Both the position numbers and the translations under genes were made by a program. From the NCBI RefSeq assembly GCF_002139915.1, contig NZ_CP018788.1, forward strand, positions 620,001-684,000: a stretch of DNA of 64,000 nt, given 5' to 3'. This document shows positions 8,701-18,834 of the stretch, piece by piece. Position 1 is the first letter of the stretch. The number at the start of each line of letters is the position of its first letter. The notes beneath the pieces were generated by a model, which did not search any database, had not been told where the DNA came from, and saw nothing but the letters and a program-made list of their open reading frames with translations. The stretch comes from Campylobacter devanensis (GTDB lineage Bacteria > Campylobacterota > Campylobacteria > Campylobacterales > Campylobacteraceae).

Positions 8701-11475
8701 ATGCGTATAACCAACCAGCTTATGAATTTCAATAATGTCTATAACTACCAAAAGAACTCCAACTCACTATATAAGTCTCATCAGGCTTTTAGTACAGGGT
8801 TAAAAATCAATTACGCTTATGAAGGTAGCGGTATCTATGTCGATGCTGCTAGGCTGGAGTATGAGAGTAATCTACTCAAACAAGTAGAATCTACAACACT
8901 AAAGGCTACTGAATTTTCAAAAAATAGCGATAAGGCGTTAAATGATTTTGTGCTAAAGCTAACTGAATTTAAAACCAAACTAATCCAAGCAGCTAATGAT
9001 ATTCACGATGTAACTTCTCGTAATGCTATTGCTAATGACCTAGAAGGTATCAAGCAAAATCTAATCGATATAGCTAATACTACCATAAATGGCCAGTATC
9101 TATTCTCAGGAACTGCGCTAGATACTATGCCAATTGATGATTTAGGCAACTATAATGGTAATGCTGAGAGTATAAAAGCAGTAATTGGCACTAATCAAAC
9201 TTCTAACTACAATATCAACGGTCAATCACTATTTCTAGGTTCGGATAATGATTATAAAAAGGTTATAACGACAAATGTGAATTTGGTTAATAATTATAAT
9301 AAATTTGCTAATCCTGATGAGCCAATCAAATATGTTGGGCTTGGAGATGATTTAAGAGATTTAATAGGTACTAATTATCGTAGCGAAGAATTTAATAAAG
9401 CTAATCCGCCAAAAGAGGATGATTTTACAAAAGATGCAGTAAAAGATCAACCAACTACATTTTTCCTACAAGGTAGAAAACCAGATGGCTCTACATTTTC
9501 TACCAAGGTAACTATGACCCCAGACTCATCTATCCAAAGCCTACTAGATAATATCGGCTACGCTCTAGGCAATGATAAAGAAGGCAAAAATCCACTAGTT
9601 CAAGTAGCGTTAAATAATAGCGGCCAAATCGAAATAACTGATATTAGAAATGGTAATCAGATGATGGAGCTTCATCTATTTGGCCTTACTCCGCAACAAT
9701 CAACTGAGAAGTATAAGGTTGGTGAATATGAGATTAATATTGACCCTCAAACATCTGGCAATTATAAAATAACAACTACAAAAGACGCTAATGGCAATAT
9801 AACTGAAATTACAGCAGTAAACAATAATAACAATCAAACATATACAATTAATTTAAGTAATACTAACCAACTTCAAGTTAATAATCAAGTTGTACAAAAT
9901 ATCGGTAATCCACCATTTACACTAGATTTAAACGATCTTGGCAATAATGGTATAGATGCAACTGATTTTACTGCATTTAATCCAAATAATGCTGATCAAG
10001 TTCGTGAAATGTCTAGCACCAAAGTTCGTGATAAAGATGGTTCATGGGTTGATGTAAGTGACTTAACCGATTTAGAAACTATCGAAGAAAATGTCAAAAA
10101 TGGCAAAGTATATTTAACTGAATTTATCAAAAGCGACTTTAAAGACACTCTAGGGGTTAAAAACGATGCTACTGACTATAACAAGCTACAGTTTGCCCAA
10201 AAAGATAATATCCTAACTGGTTCAGTCTCTCAAGTAGTCAAGGGTAAAAATACATTTGCTACTGATGCTACTAAGCTAAAAGATGTAGCTGGTGCTGGAC
10301 TGCAAGATAACCCTGATAGCAATATGACTATGCATATCAAATCTAAAAATGGTAAATATTATCAAGTTAAGATAGATTTTAGCGATCCGCTCTCAGCTAG
10401 TGTTCCTAAAGCCACGCAACTCACCATCACTGAAACCAACGCAGATGGAACGCCGATAATTCCGCCAGGTGGATTCACACCAGTCCCAGTCTATCAAGGC
10501 AATATAATGTTAGGCAAGTATAATGAAGCTACTAAAACCACAGATGGGGTCGTAACTCAAGCTGATGATATAAGCTATAAACAGTTAAATGATATAGTAG
10601 CTATGGTAGCAGCGGGTAACTTACCAGATGATAGAGTGGGTAACACGGTAGCAAAAAATTTAAGTGATCAAAATTTATTCCCAAATGTGGCAATTAATAA
10701 TGCTAATGATCTTAAAACAAGATTAAAAACCAATGTTAATGACCCTGCTACAGAAGCTATAATAGATCAAGCAGTAGATGCGGCTGGGCTTACTTTTCCA
10801 GTAACTAACAAACAAGAAGCCATAGGCAAGGTAAAAGATCTTATAATCAATAACGCAGATTACGCTACAGCTAGATTTGAAGCTTATAATAAAGCTGTAG
10901 ATGGTGCTAATGCTAGTGTAAATGTAGAGCTAAATTATAGAGGCCAAATGCAAATCACAGACAAAAGCGCAACCGTATCAAATATAGAAATATCTATTTT
11001 TGAGACTTTTAGTGCTGATAAACCTGAATTTGGTAAAGAGGCTAACTCTACAGTCGCAGGGTCGCTATTTAATTTTAATGCTAATAATATGATTAGCATA
11101 GATGAGCCAAGTGTGGATATTTTTAAAGATTTAGATGCTATGATAGCAGCTGTAAGAGATGGTAGCTATAGAGGCAATCCAGATGGTACTAACGCTCGTA
11201 CTACTGGAATCCAAGGCGCTCTAAAGAGAATTGACCATATCCAAGACCATGTAAATAAACTCCACACGCAGATTGGTTCATATACTAATGTATTAGAGAG
11301 TTCTAGCTCACGAGCTAGTATGTTATATGTTAATGTGGAGAGTATTAAAAATGATGTTATTGGCGCTGATTTGGGTGAGAGTATGCTAATTTATAAACAG
11401 TATCTAACACAGTTTGAAGCAATGCTACAAACTTCATCAATGATTAGTAAAATTAGCCTACTTAATTATATGTAA
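8701..11475 (+). CDS. flgL: Flagellar hook-associated protein 3 (FlgL)
   Basis: Junction protein between hook and filament, exported by the flagellar apparatus. N-terminal residues MRITNQLMNFNNVYNYQ and the C-terminal segment, with a final MISKISLLNYM, match the flagellin-like ends of FlgL. The 924-residue length is much larger than E. coli FlgL (317) and longer than the ~750 residues of C. jejuni FlgL/FlaD, because of a large variable, Asn/Asp/Thr-rich central domain. ATG 8701 is preferred over the in-frame GTG at 8695, which lies inside the AGGAGAG ribosome site. The neighbour ftsK is in the same order in C. jejuni. Confidence 0.92.
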   Translation: MRITNQLMNFNNVYNYQKNSNSLYKSHQAFSTGLKINYAYEGSGIYVDAARLEYESNLLKQVESTTLKATEFSKNSDKALNDFVLKLTEFKTKLIQAANDIHDVTSRNAIANDLEGIKQNLIDIANTTINGQYLFSGTALDTMPIDDLGNYNGNAESIKAVIGTNQTSNYNINGQSLFLGSDNDYKKVITTNVNLVNNYNKFANPDEPIKYVGLGDDLRDLIGTNYRSEEFNKANPPKEDDFTKDAVKDQPTTFFLQGRKPDGSTFSTKVTMTPDSSIQSLLDNIGYALGNDKEGKNPLVQVALNNSGQIEITDIRNGNQMMELHLFGLTPQQSTEKYKVGEYEINIDPQTSGNYKITTTKDANGNITEITAVNNNNNQTYTINLSNTNQLQVNNQVVQNIGNPPFTLDLNDLGNNGIDATDFTAFNPNNADQVREMSSTKVRDKDGSWVDVSDLTDLETIEENVKNGKVYLTEFIKSDFKDTLGVKNDATDYNKLQFAQKDNILTGSVSQVVKGKNTFATDATKLKDVAGAGLQDNPDSNMTMHIKSKNGKYYQVKIDFSDPLSASVPKATQLTITETNADGTPIIPPGGFTPVPVYQGNIMLGKYNEATKTTDGVVTQADDISYKQLNDIVAMVAAGNLPDDRVGNTVAKNLSDQNLFPNVAINNANDLKTRLKTNVNDPATEAIIDQAVDAAGLTFPVTNKQEAIGKVKDLIINNADYATARFEAYNKAVDGANASVNVELNYRGQMQITDKSATVSNIEISIFETFSADKPEFGKEANSTVAGSLFNFNANNMISIDEPSVDIFKDLDAMIAAVRDGSYRGNPDGTNARTTGIQGALKRIDHIQDHVNKLHTQIGSYTNVLESSSSRASMLYVNVESIKNDVIGADLGESMLIYKQYLTQFEAMLQTSSMISKISLLNYM

Positions 11476-11603
11476 TATAGCTATTATAAAGTATTTATAA
11501 AATTTAAAAATAGTCGCTATTTGCTAATTTTATTAGCTTAAAATGGCGGCTTAAATCGCTTTTTAATCAATACAAACTAAGCAATATATAACAAAATTTT
11601 TGA

Positions 11604-11609
11604 TATAAT
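11604..11609 (+). promoter_or_regulatory. Predicted sigma-70 -10 box of ftsK operon
   Basis: A perfect TATAAT sits 40 bases before the ftsK start within T-rich DNA, as is usual for Campylobacter vegetative promoters. No clear -35 box is visible. Confidence 0.5.
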
Positions 11610-11648
11610 CAGCGGATTTTTCAAGTTTTATTCAAGGATTTTACGATT

Positions 11649-13889
11649 TTGCGAGAGATTTTGCTGGTTGTAGCTATCTGTGTGCTTGTATATCTTGGTG
11701 TGGCAACTATCGTTCCGCATGCTTCATTTGTGGGGAGTTATGGTGGCGCTTTAGGCTGGTATAATGCAAGACTATTTGGCTATGCATCATATTTTTACCC
11801 ATTTATTTTGTTATATCCTGCTTATAATTTATATAAATCTTATACGAAATTTAGCCTAAAAATAGCTGGAAATATCATTGGATCGCTGATGTTATTTTAT
11901 GCTTTTTTATTGCTTTGTGCGATGTTTAATCCTATAGCTGGCGGCATAGTTGGTGGATTTAGCTATGAGGCGCTTGGGAGTGTGATTGGTAGTATTGGGA
12001 CATTTATTTTTATTTTAATGATATTTTTTATTGGATTTGGGCTTAGCTTTGATGATAGGCTCGATGTAATGATAAAAAAGGCATTTGTAGTTAAATCTAT
12101 ACCTAAATTTAGCCCAAATTCAGCCTTAGAATCTAATATTAAAGATGACGAGATATCTCAGTTTCAAGAGGTAAAATTTAACAATAATAATCTAGAAGTA
12201 GCTAAATCACAAAGCGCTACACCTGAGCCTAAAGTATCAAAATCTAGAAAAAAATCCCAACAAAAAGAGCTTGATGAAGTAGATATAGATAATATAGATG
12301 AAGTTGATAGATTTAGCGAATTTAATATAGATGATGAGCAAAACCAAATTCCAAGCAAGATTACTCAAGATACTGATATATCTTTGTTAAAAGAGCCAAA
12401 ATCAACATCAAGTGGCGCTATAATCCTTAATGAAGTAGCTGAAAATAAACAGCTTTTAAGCCAAATTGAGACTGGCAAAATAGAAAAGCCAAAGGATTTT
12501 ATGTTGCCAAGTTTGGATTTTTTAAAGGATCCACCAAAGCGTAGTAAGGCTATAAATGAGGTTGAAATAGATCAAAAAATTGCTGATTTGCTAGATAAAT
12601 TAAGGCGTTTTAAAATCGATGGCGATGTAGTAAGAACCTATTCTGGTCCAGTGGTTACGACATTTGAGTTTAAACCAGCAGCCCATGTAAAAGTAAGCAA
12701 AATCCTAACTCTTCAAGATGATTTAGCTATGGCGTTAAAGGCTCAAACTATTAGAATTCAAGCCCCAATCCCTGGTAAAGATGTAGTTGGGATAGAGATT
12801 CCAAATAAAAATATAGAGACTATATATCTAAAAGAGATATTACAAAGCGATATCTATAAAAATGCCAAAAGTGAGCTTACCTTAGCACTTGGCAAGGATA
12901 TCGTAGGCGATCCATTTATAACTGACCTTAAGAAATTACCACACCTTTTAATCGCTGGAACCACAGGAAGTGGCAAAAGTGTCGGGATCAATGCAATGGT
13001 TTTGAGCCTTTTGTATCGTAATTCACCTAAAACTCTGCGCCTTATAATGATAGATCCTAAGATGCTTGAGTTTAGTATGTATAATGATATACCGCATTTG
13101 CTAACACCTGTGATAACTGAACCTAAAAAGGCCATAGCGGTCTTAGCGAATTTGGTTGCTGAAATGGAGCGTAGATATAGGATAATGAGCCAAACTCGCA
13201 CAAAAAATATAGAGAGTTATAATGAAAAGATGAAAAAAGAAGGCGGTGAAACCTTGCCTTTTATAGTAGTTATCATAGATGAGTTAGCTGATCTTATGAT
13301 GACAAGTGGCAAGGATGTGGAGTTTCATATAGGTCGCTTAGCTCAAATGGCTAGAGCTAGTGGAATTCATCTAATAGTAGCAACACAACGCCCAAGTGTA
13401 GATGTAGTAACTGGGCTTATAAAGGCGAATTTGCCAAGTCGCATAAGCTATAGAGTAGGGCAAAAAATCGATAGCAAGGTTATCTTAGATCAGATGGGAG
13501 CAGAGAGTTTGCTGGGGCGTGGAGATATGCTCTTTACACCACCTGGAAGCCCTGGAGTAGTCAGGCTACATGCGCCATTTGCTAGTGAAGAGGAGATTGA
13601 TCATATAGCTGAGTTTTTAAAAGCTCAAGAGAGTGTTGTGTATCAAGAGAGCTTTTTAAAAGATGATAATGCTAGTAATAGCAGTATCGGAGAATTTAGC
13701 GGTGAAATAGATGAGCTTTATGATGAGGCTAAGGAGATAGTCTTAAGCGAAGAAAAAACATCTATAAGCTATTTACAAAGACGATTAAAAGTAGGCTATA
13801 ATAGAGCTGCAAGCATAATAGAACAGCTTGAACAAAATGGCGTATTAACTCCGCCAAATTCAAAAGGTCAACGAGATATAATAAGATAG
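11649..13889 (+). CDS. ftsK: DNA translocase FtsK
   Basis: Septum-anchored motor that pumps chromosome ends apart for XerH/dif resolution. The 746-residue protein has about four N-terminal membrane segments (first ~150 residues), an acidic linker, an alpha/beta RecA-like motor with Walker A GTTGSGKS (about 437-444) and Walker B VVIIDELADLMM, and a C-terminal winged-helix gamma domain (SYLQRRLKVGYNRAASIIEQLE). The start is TTG at 11649 behind AAGGAT; an ATG-initiated form would lose part of the first membrane segment. It is followed after nine bases by a DUF2018 gene and probably leads the operon that runs to hemC. Confidence 0.95.
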   Translation: MREILLVVAICVLVYLGVATIVPHASFVGSYGGALGWYNARLFGYASYFYPFILLYPAYNLYKSYTKFSLKIAGNIIGSLMLFYAFLLLCAMFNPIAGGIVGGFSYEALGSVIGSIGTFIFILMIFFIGFGLSFDDRLDVMIKKAFVVKSIPKFSPNSALESNIKDDEISQFQEVKFNNNNLEVAKSQSATPEPKVSKSRKKSQQKELDEVDIDNIDEVDRFSEFNIDDEQNQIPSKITQDTDISLLKEPKSTSSGAIILNEVAENKQLLSQIETGKIEKPKDFMLPSLDFLKDPPKRSKAINEVEIDQKIADLLDKLRRFKIDGDVVRTYSGPVVTTFEFKPAAHVKVSKILTLQDDLAMALKAQTIRIQAPIPGKDVVGIEIPNKNIETIYLKEILQSDIYKNAKSELTLALGKDIVGDPFITDLKKLPHLLIAGTTGSGKSVGINAMVLSLLYRNSPKTLRLIMIDPKMLEFSMYNDIPHLLTPVITEPKKAIAVLANLVAEMERRYRIMSQTRTKNIESYNEKMKKEGGETLPFIVVIIDELADLMMTSGKDVEFHIGRLAQMARASGIHLIVATQRPSVDVVTGLIKANLPSRISYRVGQKIDSKVILDQMGAESLLGRGDMLFTPPGSPGVVRLHAPFASEEEIDHIAEFLKAQESVVYQESFLKDDNASNSSIGEFSGEIDELYDEAKEIVLSEEKTSISYLQRRLKVGYNRAASIIEQLEQNGVLTPPNSKGQRDIIR

Positions 13890-13898
13890 GAGAGTATA

Positions 13899-14159
13899 AT
13901 GATATTTGATGATATTTTTGGTGGTCAGCCTAAGGATAAATTTTTTGATATTGTCTATAATGCTAATCGAAATATAGTAGAAAATGAGCTTGAAATTTTA
14001 TTTAGTGAGCTTGTAGCATTAAGAGAGCTGGCTGAGAGTAGCGGTATTACACAAGTTCAATTAGATAGCTTTAAGGCGTTAAATCCAGATGCTATGGAGA
14101 GCGGACTAAATGATATATATATAGATATTACAGGGAAAATATTAACACAAAATGAGTAG
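13899..14159 (+). CDS. DUF2018 family protein (H. pylori HP0242-like)
   Basis: An 86-residue all-helical, acidic protein. Gene order (this gene, exported protein, polyprenyl synthase, hemA, proS) is the same as HP0242-HP0238 in H. pylori and Cj0539-Cj0543 in C. jejuni, and the size fits. HP0242 is known structurally as an intertwined, knotted helical dimer; its cellular role is unknown. A ribosome site AGGAG lies before the ATG at 13899. Its stop overlaps the next start by eight bases. Confidence 0.8.
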   Translation: MIFDDIFGGQPKDKFFDIVYNANRNIVENELEILFSELVALRELAESSGITQVQLDSFKALNPDAMESGLNDIYIDITGKILTQNE

Positions 14160-14580
14160 ATTAACTCTTTGGCTTTTGCCATTTTTTTGTTTTGGGTTGC
14201 TATATGGTGTAGCTCCAAAATGGACACATCAGAAGGAATTTATTCTTAAAAAAGATGAGAAGGCTAAGATTATATTTTTTGAAAGGCGCCATCAGATAAA
14301 AGATGAATTTGAGTTTTCGTGGACTCTTTATGATAATACAAATTTAGTAGTCCATACTAAATTTAGAAAATATCCACGCCAGATTGTCTTAAGTCTTAGG
14401 CGAGGATTAGAGATGTATCGTCAGCCGATTTTGGCATTTATTAAAAATCCACTTGTAGATAATGTGGATTTATATCTACTCTTTAAAGAGTATAGACATT
14501 ATGATGGCAGTGTAGTATTTGACGCATTGATAATGGATCAAAGTGCTAGAGTTGAGATAGAGTATATACCAGATAGATAG
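14152..14580 (+). CDS. Conserved exported protein of unknown function
   Basis: A 142-residue protein with an N-terminal hydrophobic stretch (LTLWLLPFFCFGLLYGVAP) that reads as a signal peptide or anchor, followed by a hydrophilic beta-rich region. It overlaps the DUF2018 gene and is followed eight bases later by the polyprenyl synthase. Orthologs by position exist in C. jejuni (Cj0540) and H. pylori (HP0241). No catalytic motif is visible; function unknown. Confidence 0.75.
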   Translation: MSRLTLWLLPFFCFGLLYGVAPKWTHQKEFILKKDEKAKIIFFERRHQIKDEFEFSWTLYDNTNLVVHTKFRKYPRQIVLSLRRGLEMYRQPILAFIKNPLVDNVDLYLLFKEYRHYDGSVVFDALIMDQSARVEIEYIPDR

Positions 14581-14588
14581 GAAGTTTT

Positions 14589-15467
14589 ATGGTTGATAAG
14601 ATTTTATATGAGTTTGTCAAGGAGTGTGGTTATAACAGAGCTCTTGAGATGTTTAATAATATTAGTAGTGGCAAAAAGCTACGAAGCAAGCTAATTTTAA
14701 AAATAGCTGGTCAAAATGAGACTTCGCTTAGGCTATGTGCGGTAATAGAGCTTATACACTTAGCAAGTTTATTACACGATGATGTCATAGATGACTCTAC
14801 TATTAGGCGTGGTAAGCCTAGTATAAATGCGCTTTTTGGTTCTAAAAACGCAATAATGCTAGGTGATATCTTATACTCTAAGGGCTTTTATGAGATTGTA
14901 AGCTTAAATCCGCAAATTGCCAAAATCATCTCAAAAGCGGTTTTAAATCTTAGTATTGGCGAGATGATGGATGTGGATCTTGGGAGTAAATTTAGCCCAA
15001 ATTTAGATGAATATCTAAAAATGATAGAGCTTAAAACGGCAGTCTTGATAGAAGCAGCAGCAAGAAGTGCAGCTATAATAGCTGGTATAGATAGTGATTC
15101 ATATGCAAATTACGGCAGAAATTTAGGCCTAGCATTTCAAATTGTAGATGATATACTTGATATTAGCGCTAATGTAGCTACACTTGGTAAGCCTGCATTT
15201 AGTGATTATAAAGAGGGCAAGACAACTCTTCCATATATCTTTTTATATAATGCCTTAAATTTAGATGATAAAGAGATTTTAAAAAGCCTATGGGGCAAAG
15301 AGCTTGATAAGGGTGAAATTAAATGGATTAAAGATAAATTTGATGAGTTTGATATCATTCAAAAATGCAAAGAATTTGCTAAAGATTTAGGTGCTAAAGC
15401 TATAGCCTCAGTAAGCGATGAAGAGCTAAAGGATATAGTCACAAGTATGATAGATAGGGAGTTTTAA
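14589..15467 (+). CDS. Polyprenyl diphosphate synthase
   Basis: Chain-elongating trans-prenyltransferase making the long side chain of menaquinone (octaprenyl-type, by analogy with C. jejuni). The 292-residue helical protein carries both aspartate-rich motifs: first DDVIDDSTIRRG near residue 60 and second QIVDDILDI near residue 185. The residues before the first DDxxD are small and leucine-rich, compatible with a long-chain product, but chain length cannot be fixed from sequence alone. It overlaps hemA by one base (TAATG). Confidence 0.9.
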   Translation: MVDKILYEFVKECGYNRALEMFNNISSGKKLRSKLILKIAGQNETSLRLCAVIELIHLASLLHDDVIDDSTIRRGKPSINALFGSKNAIMLGDILYSKGFYEIVSLNPQIAKIISKAVLNLSIGEMMDVDLGSKFSPNLDEYLKMIELKTAVLIEAAARSAAIIAGIDSDSYANYGRNLGLAFQIVDDILDISANVATLGKPAFSDYKEGKTTLPYIFLYNALNLDDKEILKSLWGKELDKGEIKWIKDKFDEFDIIQKCKEFAKDLGAKAIASVSDEELKDIVTSMIDREF

Positions 15468-16729
15468 TGCATTATATAAGTATTAGCTTTACGCATAAAA
15501 ATACAGATATTAGTATCAGAGAGAAGCTATCATTTGCTGATGAGAGTCGCAAAAAAGAGATATTAAGACTATTAAGCGCTAATGAAAAAATCATAGAATC
15601 CATGGTGCTAAGCACCTGTAATAGAGTAGAAGTTTTTGCGTATGTAGCTGATATAAAAGAGTGTGTTAGACATATTTTAAACTCAATATCTATTTTAACC
15701 CTTGTGCCATATGAGGCTTTGGAGCTTAGGGCTGATATATATGAAAATGATGGGGCTATCCACCATCTATTTGCCGTGGCTAGCTCACTTGATAGCCTTG
15801 TAATTGGCGAGACGCAGATAGCAGGTCAGTTAAAAGAAGCTTTTAAATTTGCTTATGATAATGGAAATTGCGGTGATAATATCAGCTATGCTATACATTT
15901 TGGGGCTAAATGTGCGTCTAAGATTAGGGCTGCTACTACAATTAGTAAAAATCCAGTATCAGTCTCAAGCGTAGCAGTAGCAAAAGCCAAAGAGATATAT
16001 GGCAATCTAGGTGGAATGAGCGCTGTGGTAGTGGGTGCGGGTCAGATGAGTGCCTTGGCGTGTAAGCATCTTATTCACTCTAAGGTCAATGTAATTATCG
16101 TAAATAGAGATATAAATAGAGCTAAAAATTTAGCTAGTGAGCTAGGTGAGCTTGCTAGTGTGGCTGAATTTAGTAGATTAAAAGAGCTTATCAATAGATA
16201 TCAACTCATATTTAGTGCCACAGGTGCCAATGAGCCTATAATAACTGATGAGATTATAGAGTCAGTTGAGTTTAATAGATATTTTTTCGATATCGCTGTG
16301 CCTAGGGATATTGATTTGAGTTATAGTGATAATATATCAGTTTATGCTGTTGATGACTTAGAAAGCATAGTAAAAAGCAATTTAAATTTGCGTGAGGAAC
16401 AAGCTGGCGTAGCATATGCAATAGTAGGAGAGATGACGGCTGAGTTTTTTAAGTGGCGCTCATCACAAAATAGCACGCCAGCTATCAAAGCCCTTAGATT
16501 TAAAGCTAAGAATATAGCCGAATTAGAGATAGAAAAAGCGATTAAAAAAGGCTATATCAAACGCTGTGATGAAAATGAAGCTAGAAAGCTAGTTCATCAA
16601 GTTTTCAAGGCATTTTTACACACGCCAACTATGCGTTTAAAAGATAAAAATAGTGATGATATACTTGGTGTGCTTGAGTATCTATTTGATATTAAAATTG
16701 ATAAAATAGAATTAAAAGAGGAAGAGTAG
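15467..16729 (+). CDS. hemA: Glutamyl-tRNA reductase
   Basis: First committed step of C5-pathway tetrapyrrole synthesis: reduces Glu-tRNA to glutamate semialdehyde with NADPH. The 420-residue protein shows the catalytic Cys in LSTCNRVEVFAY (about residue 50), LVIGETQIAGQLKEAF, an NADPH-binding VVVGAGQMSALACKHL segment, and a C-terminal dimerisation helix. Start and upstream stop share a base; proS starts immediately after the stop. With hemC downstream this is a heme-linked operon. Confidence 0.95.
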   Translation: MHYISISFTHKNTDISIREKLSFADESRKKEILRLLSANEKIIESMVLSTCNRVEVFAYVADIKECVRHILNSISILTLVPYEALELRADIYENDGAIHHLFAVASSLDSLVIGETQIAGQLKEAFKFAYDNGNCGDNISYAIHFGAKCASKIRAATTISKNPVSVSSVAVAKAKEIYGNLGGMSAVVVGAGQMSALACKHLIHSKVNVIIVNRDINRAKNLASELGELASVAEFSRLKELINRYQLIFSATGANEPIITDEIIESVEFNRYFFDIAVPRDIDLSYSDNISVYAVDDLESIVKSNLNLREEQAGVAYAIVGEMTAEFFKWRSSQNSTPAIKALRFKAKNIAELEIEKAIKKGYIKRCDENEARKLVHQVFKAFLHTPTMRLKDKNSDDILGVLEYLFDIKIDKIELKEEE

Positions 16730-18433
16730 ATGAAATTTACCAAATTATATATCCCAACACTAAAAGAGGCGCCAAAAGACGCAACCTTGCCTAGCCATCA
16801 GTTTTTGCTTAGGGCTGGATTTATCCAACAAACTGGTAGTGGGCTTTATAACTTCTTACCGCTTGGCAAAAGAGTGTTAAGAAAGATAGAAAATATCATT
16901 AGAGATGAGATGGATAGAGCCGGAGCAAATGAAGTATCTATGAGCTTTGTCGTGCCTAGTGAATTATGGAAGCAAAGTGGGAGATTTTTTAAATTTGGAA
17001 GTGAGCTTTTAAGATTAAATGATAGAAAAGGAAATGACTATATCCTAGGGCCAACTCATGAAGAGAGCGTGGTGGATATGGTGCGCGGAAGAGTAAATAG
17101 CTATAAGCAACTACCTTTGAATTTATATCAGATTGGATTAAAATTTAGAGATGAGGCTAGACCTAGATTTGGGCTTTTGAGATGTCGTGAGTTTATAATG
17201 AAAGATAGTTATAGTTTTCATTCTAGCTATGAAGATTTAAAGCGTGAGTTTGACTTGATGCAAGAGACCTATAGCAAGATTTTTACTAGACTTGGGCTAA
17301 ATTTTAGATGTGTTGAAGCTGATAGTGGCGCAATTGGTGGAAGCGGAAGTAAAGAGTTTATGGTGCTTGCTGATAATGGTGAAGATGATATTTTAATCAG
17401 TGATAGTTCAGATTACGCTGCAAATATTGAAGCTGCTAAAAGGGCTAAACGCACTTGTAGTGCAGAACGCCCACAAAGCAATGGAATGCTTAAATTTCAT
17501 ACGCCTAATTGTAGTACTATCGCAAGTGTGAGTGAGTTTTTTAAAGTTGATCCATTTTATACTATTAAGGCTGTTATCAAAAAGGCTATATATGAAGATA
17601 GAAGCGAAGTTGTGATATTTTTCTTAAGGGGAGATGATGAACTTCAAGAGACTAAGGCCTTAAATGCTTGTGGAGCATTAGAGCTATTAGACGCTGATGA
17701 AAAGGATATTAGCGAAGCTAAATTAGTAGCTGGATATTGCGGGCCAATCGGGCTACCTGAGGGGATTAATTTCTATATTGATAGTGAGCTTGATGGCGAA
17801 TATGAGATGATTTGTGGAGCAAATCAAAAAGATTATCACGCAATTGGTGTAAGCATTATAAATTTCAATAAAGATAGATTTAAAGATTTAGTAGCTGTAA
17901 AGGCTGGAGATAAAGCGCTTGATGGTGGTACTCTTAGTATGACTAAAGGTATAGAAGTCGGCCATATATTTCAATTAGGCGATAGGTATTCAGCGGCGAT
18001 GGATGCTACATTTTTAGATGAAAATGGCAAGGCAAAGCCGTTTATAATGGGATGTTATGGTATCGGTGTGAGTAGGTTAGAAGCTGTGATTATAGAGTCT
18101 AGCCATGATGATAAGGGATGCGTATGGAAAAAAGAGTGCGCTCCATTTAGCGTCCATATCATAGTATCAAATTTCAAAGATGAAGCTCAGGCTAAATTTG
18201 CTTTAGAATTAGAAAGCAGACTTGAGAGCTTTGGAATTGAGGTGTTATTAGATGATAGAGATGAGAGGTTTGGTGTAAAGATGGCCGATTTTGAGCTGAT
18301 TGGAAATCCATTTGGTGTAGTAGTAGGCAAAGGACTAGCTAATGCAGAAGTAGAATTGATAATCAGAGATGGTTTAATAAAAGAAAAAGTTGCTTCTAGC
18401 GAAATTTTAGGCAAATTAAAAGAGCTTGTATGA
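16730..18433 (+). CDS. proS: Prolyl-tRNA synthetase
   Basis: Class II aminoacyl-tRNA synthetase, 567 residues, bacterial type with an editing insertion. Visible are the TGSGLYNFLPLGKRVLRKIE motif 1 region, RFRDEARPRFGLLRCREF motif 2 region, the INS editing domain (about residues 220-400, with GGTLSMTKGIEVGHIFQLG near its end), the motif 3 region MGCYGIGVSRLEAVIIE, and a C-terminal anticodon-binding domain. ATG follows the hemA stop directly. Four-base overlap with the next gene (ATGA at 18430). Confidence 0.96.
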   Translation: MKFTKLYIPTLKEAPKDATLPSHQFLLRAGFIQQTGSGLYNFLPLGKRVLRKIENIIRDEMDRAGANEVSMSFVVPSELWKQSGRFFKFGSELLRLNDRKGNDYILGPTHEESVVDMVRGRVNSYKQLPLNLYQIGLKFRDEARPRFGLLRCREFIMKDSYSFHSSYEDLKREFDLMQETYSKIFTRLGLNFRCVEADSGAIGGSGSKEFMVLADNGEDDILISDSSDYAANIEAAKRAKRTCSAERPQSNGMLKFHTPNCSTIASVSEFFKVDPFYTIKAVIKKAIYEDRSEVVIFFLRGDDELQETKALNACGALELLDADEKDISEAKLVAGYCGPIGLPEGINFYIDSELDGEYEMICGANQKDYHAIGVSIINFNKDRFKDLVAVKAGDKALDGGTLSMTKGIEVGHIFQLGDRYSAAMDATFLDENGKAKPFIMGCYGIGVSRLEAVIIESSHDDKGCVWKKECAPFSVHIIVSNFKDEAQAKFALELESRLESFGIEVLLDDRDERFGVKMADFELIGNPFGVVVGKGLANAEVELIIRDGLIKEKVASSEILGKLKELV

Positions 18434-18834
18434 TTAGAATTTCATTGCTACCATATATCTTTTTAGAGATAGTATTGGTTGTTTTATATGTATTAGAATT
18501 TGGATTTTTTAGTCTATTTAGTGAGATTTTTCTTAGTGCATTACTTGGCGTAATTTTAATACTAAATTATGGATTTGCTAATTTATTTCAAAATATAAAC
18601 TACTTTAATATCAAAGATATTTTTGGTAGTTTGGGGCTTGCTATTGGTGGATTGGCCCTTATAATTCCTGGAATGTTAAGCGATATTTTTGGGGTAATTG
18701 TGATCGGAGTTGCTTTAGCTTTAAAAATTTATTCTAAATTTAGTACTCCTAGGTATCAAAATAATCAAAATAAATATCGTCAAACCAATCATAATGATGA
18801 TATAATAGATGTAGAGATTATAGAGGAGAGATAG
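18430..18834 (+). CDS. fxsA: FxsA-family membrane protein
   Basis: A 134-residue inner-membrane protein with about four hydrophobic segments and the FxsA signature around GLAIGGLALIIPGMLSDIFG. The C-terminal tail is hydrophilic and Asn/Asp-rich. E. coli FxsA affects exclusion of phage T7 by F plasmid cells, but its normal role is unclear. It overlaps proS by four bases, and hemC starts at the next base after its stop, the order found in C. jejuni (Cj0544). Confidence 0.85.
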   Translation: MIRISLLPYIFLEIVLVVLYVLEFGFFSLFSEIFLSALLGVILILNYGFANLFQNINYFNIKDIFGSLGLAIGGLALIIPGMLSDIFGVIVIGVALALKIYSKFSTPRYQNNQNKYRQTNHNDDIIDVEIIEER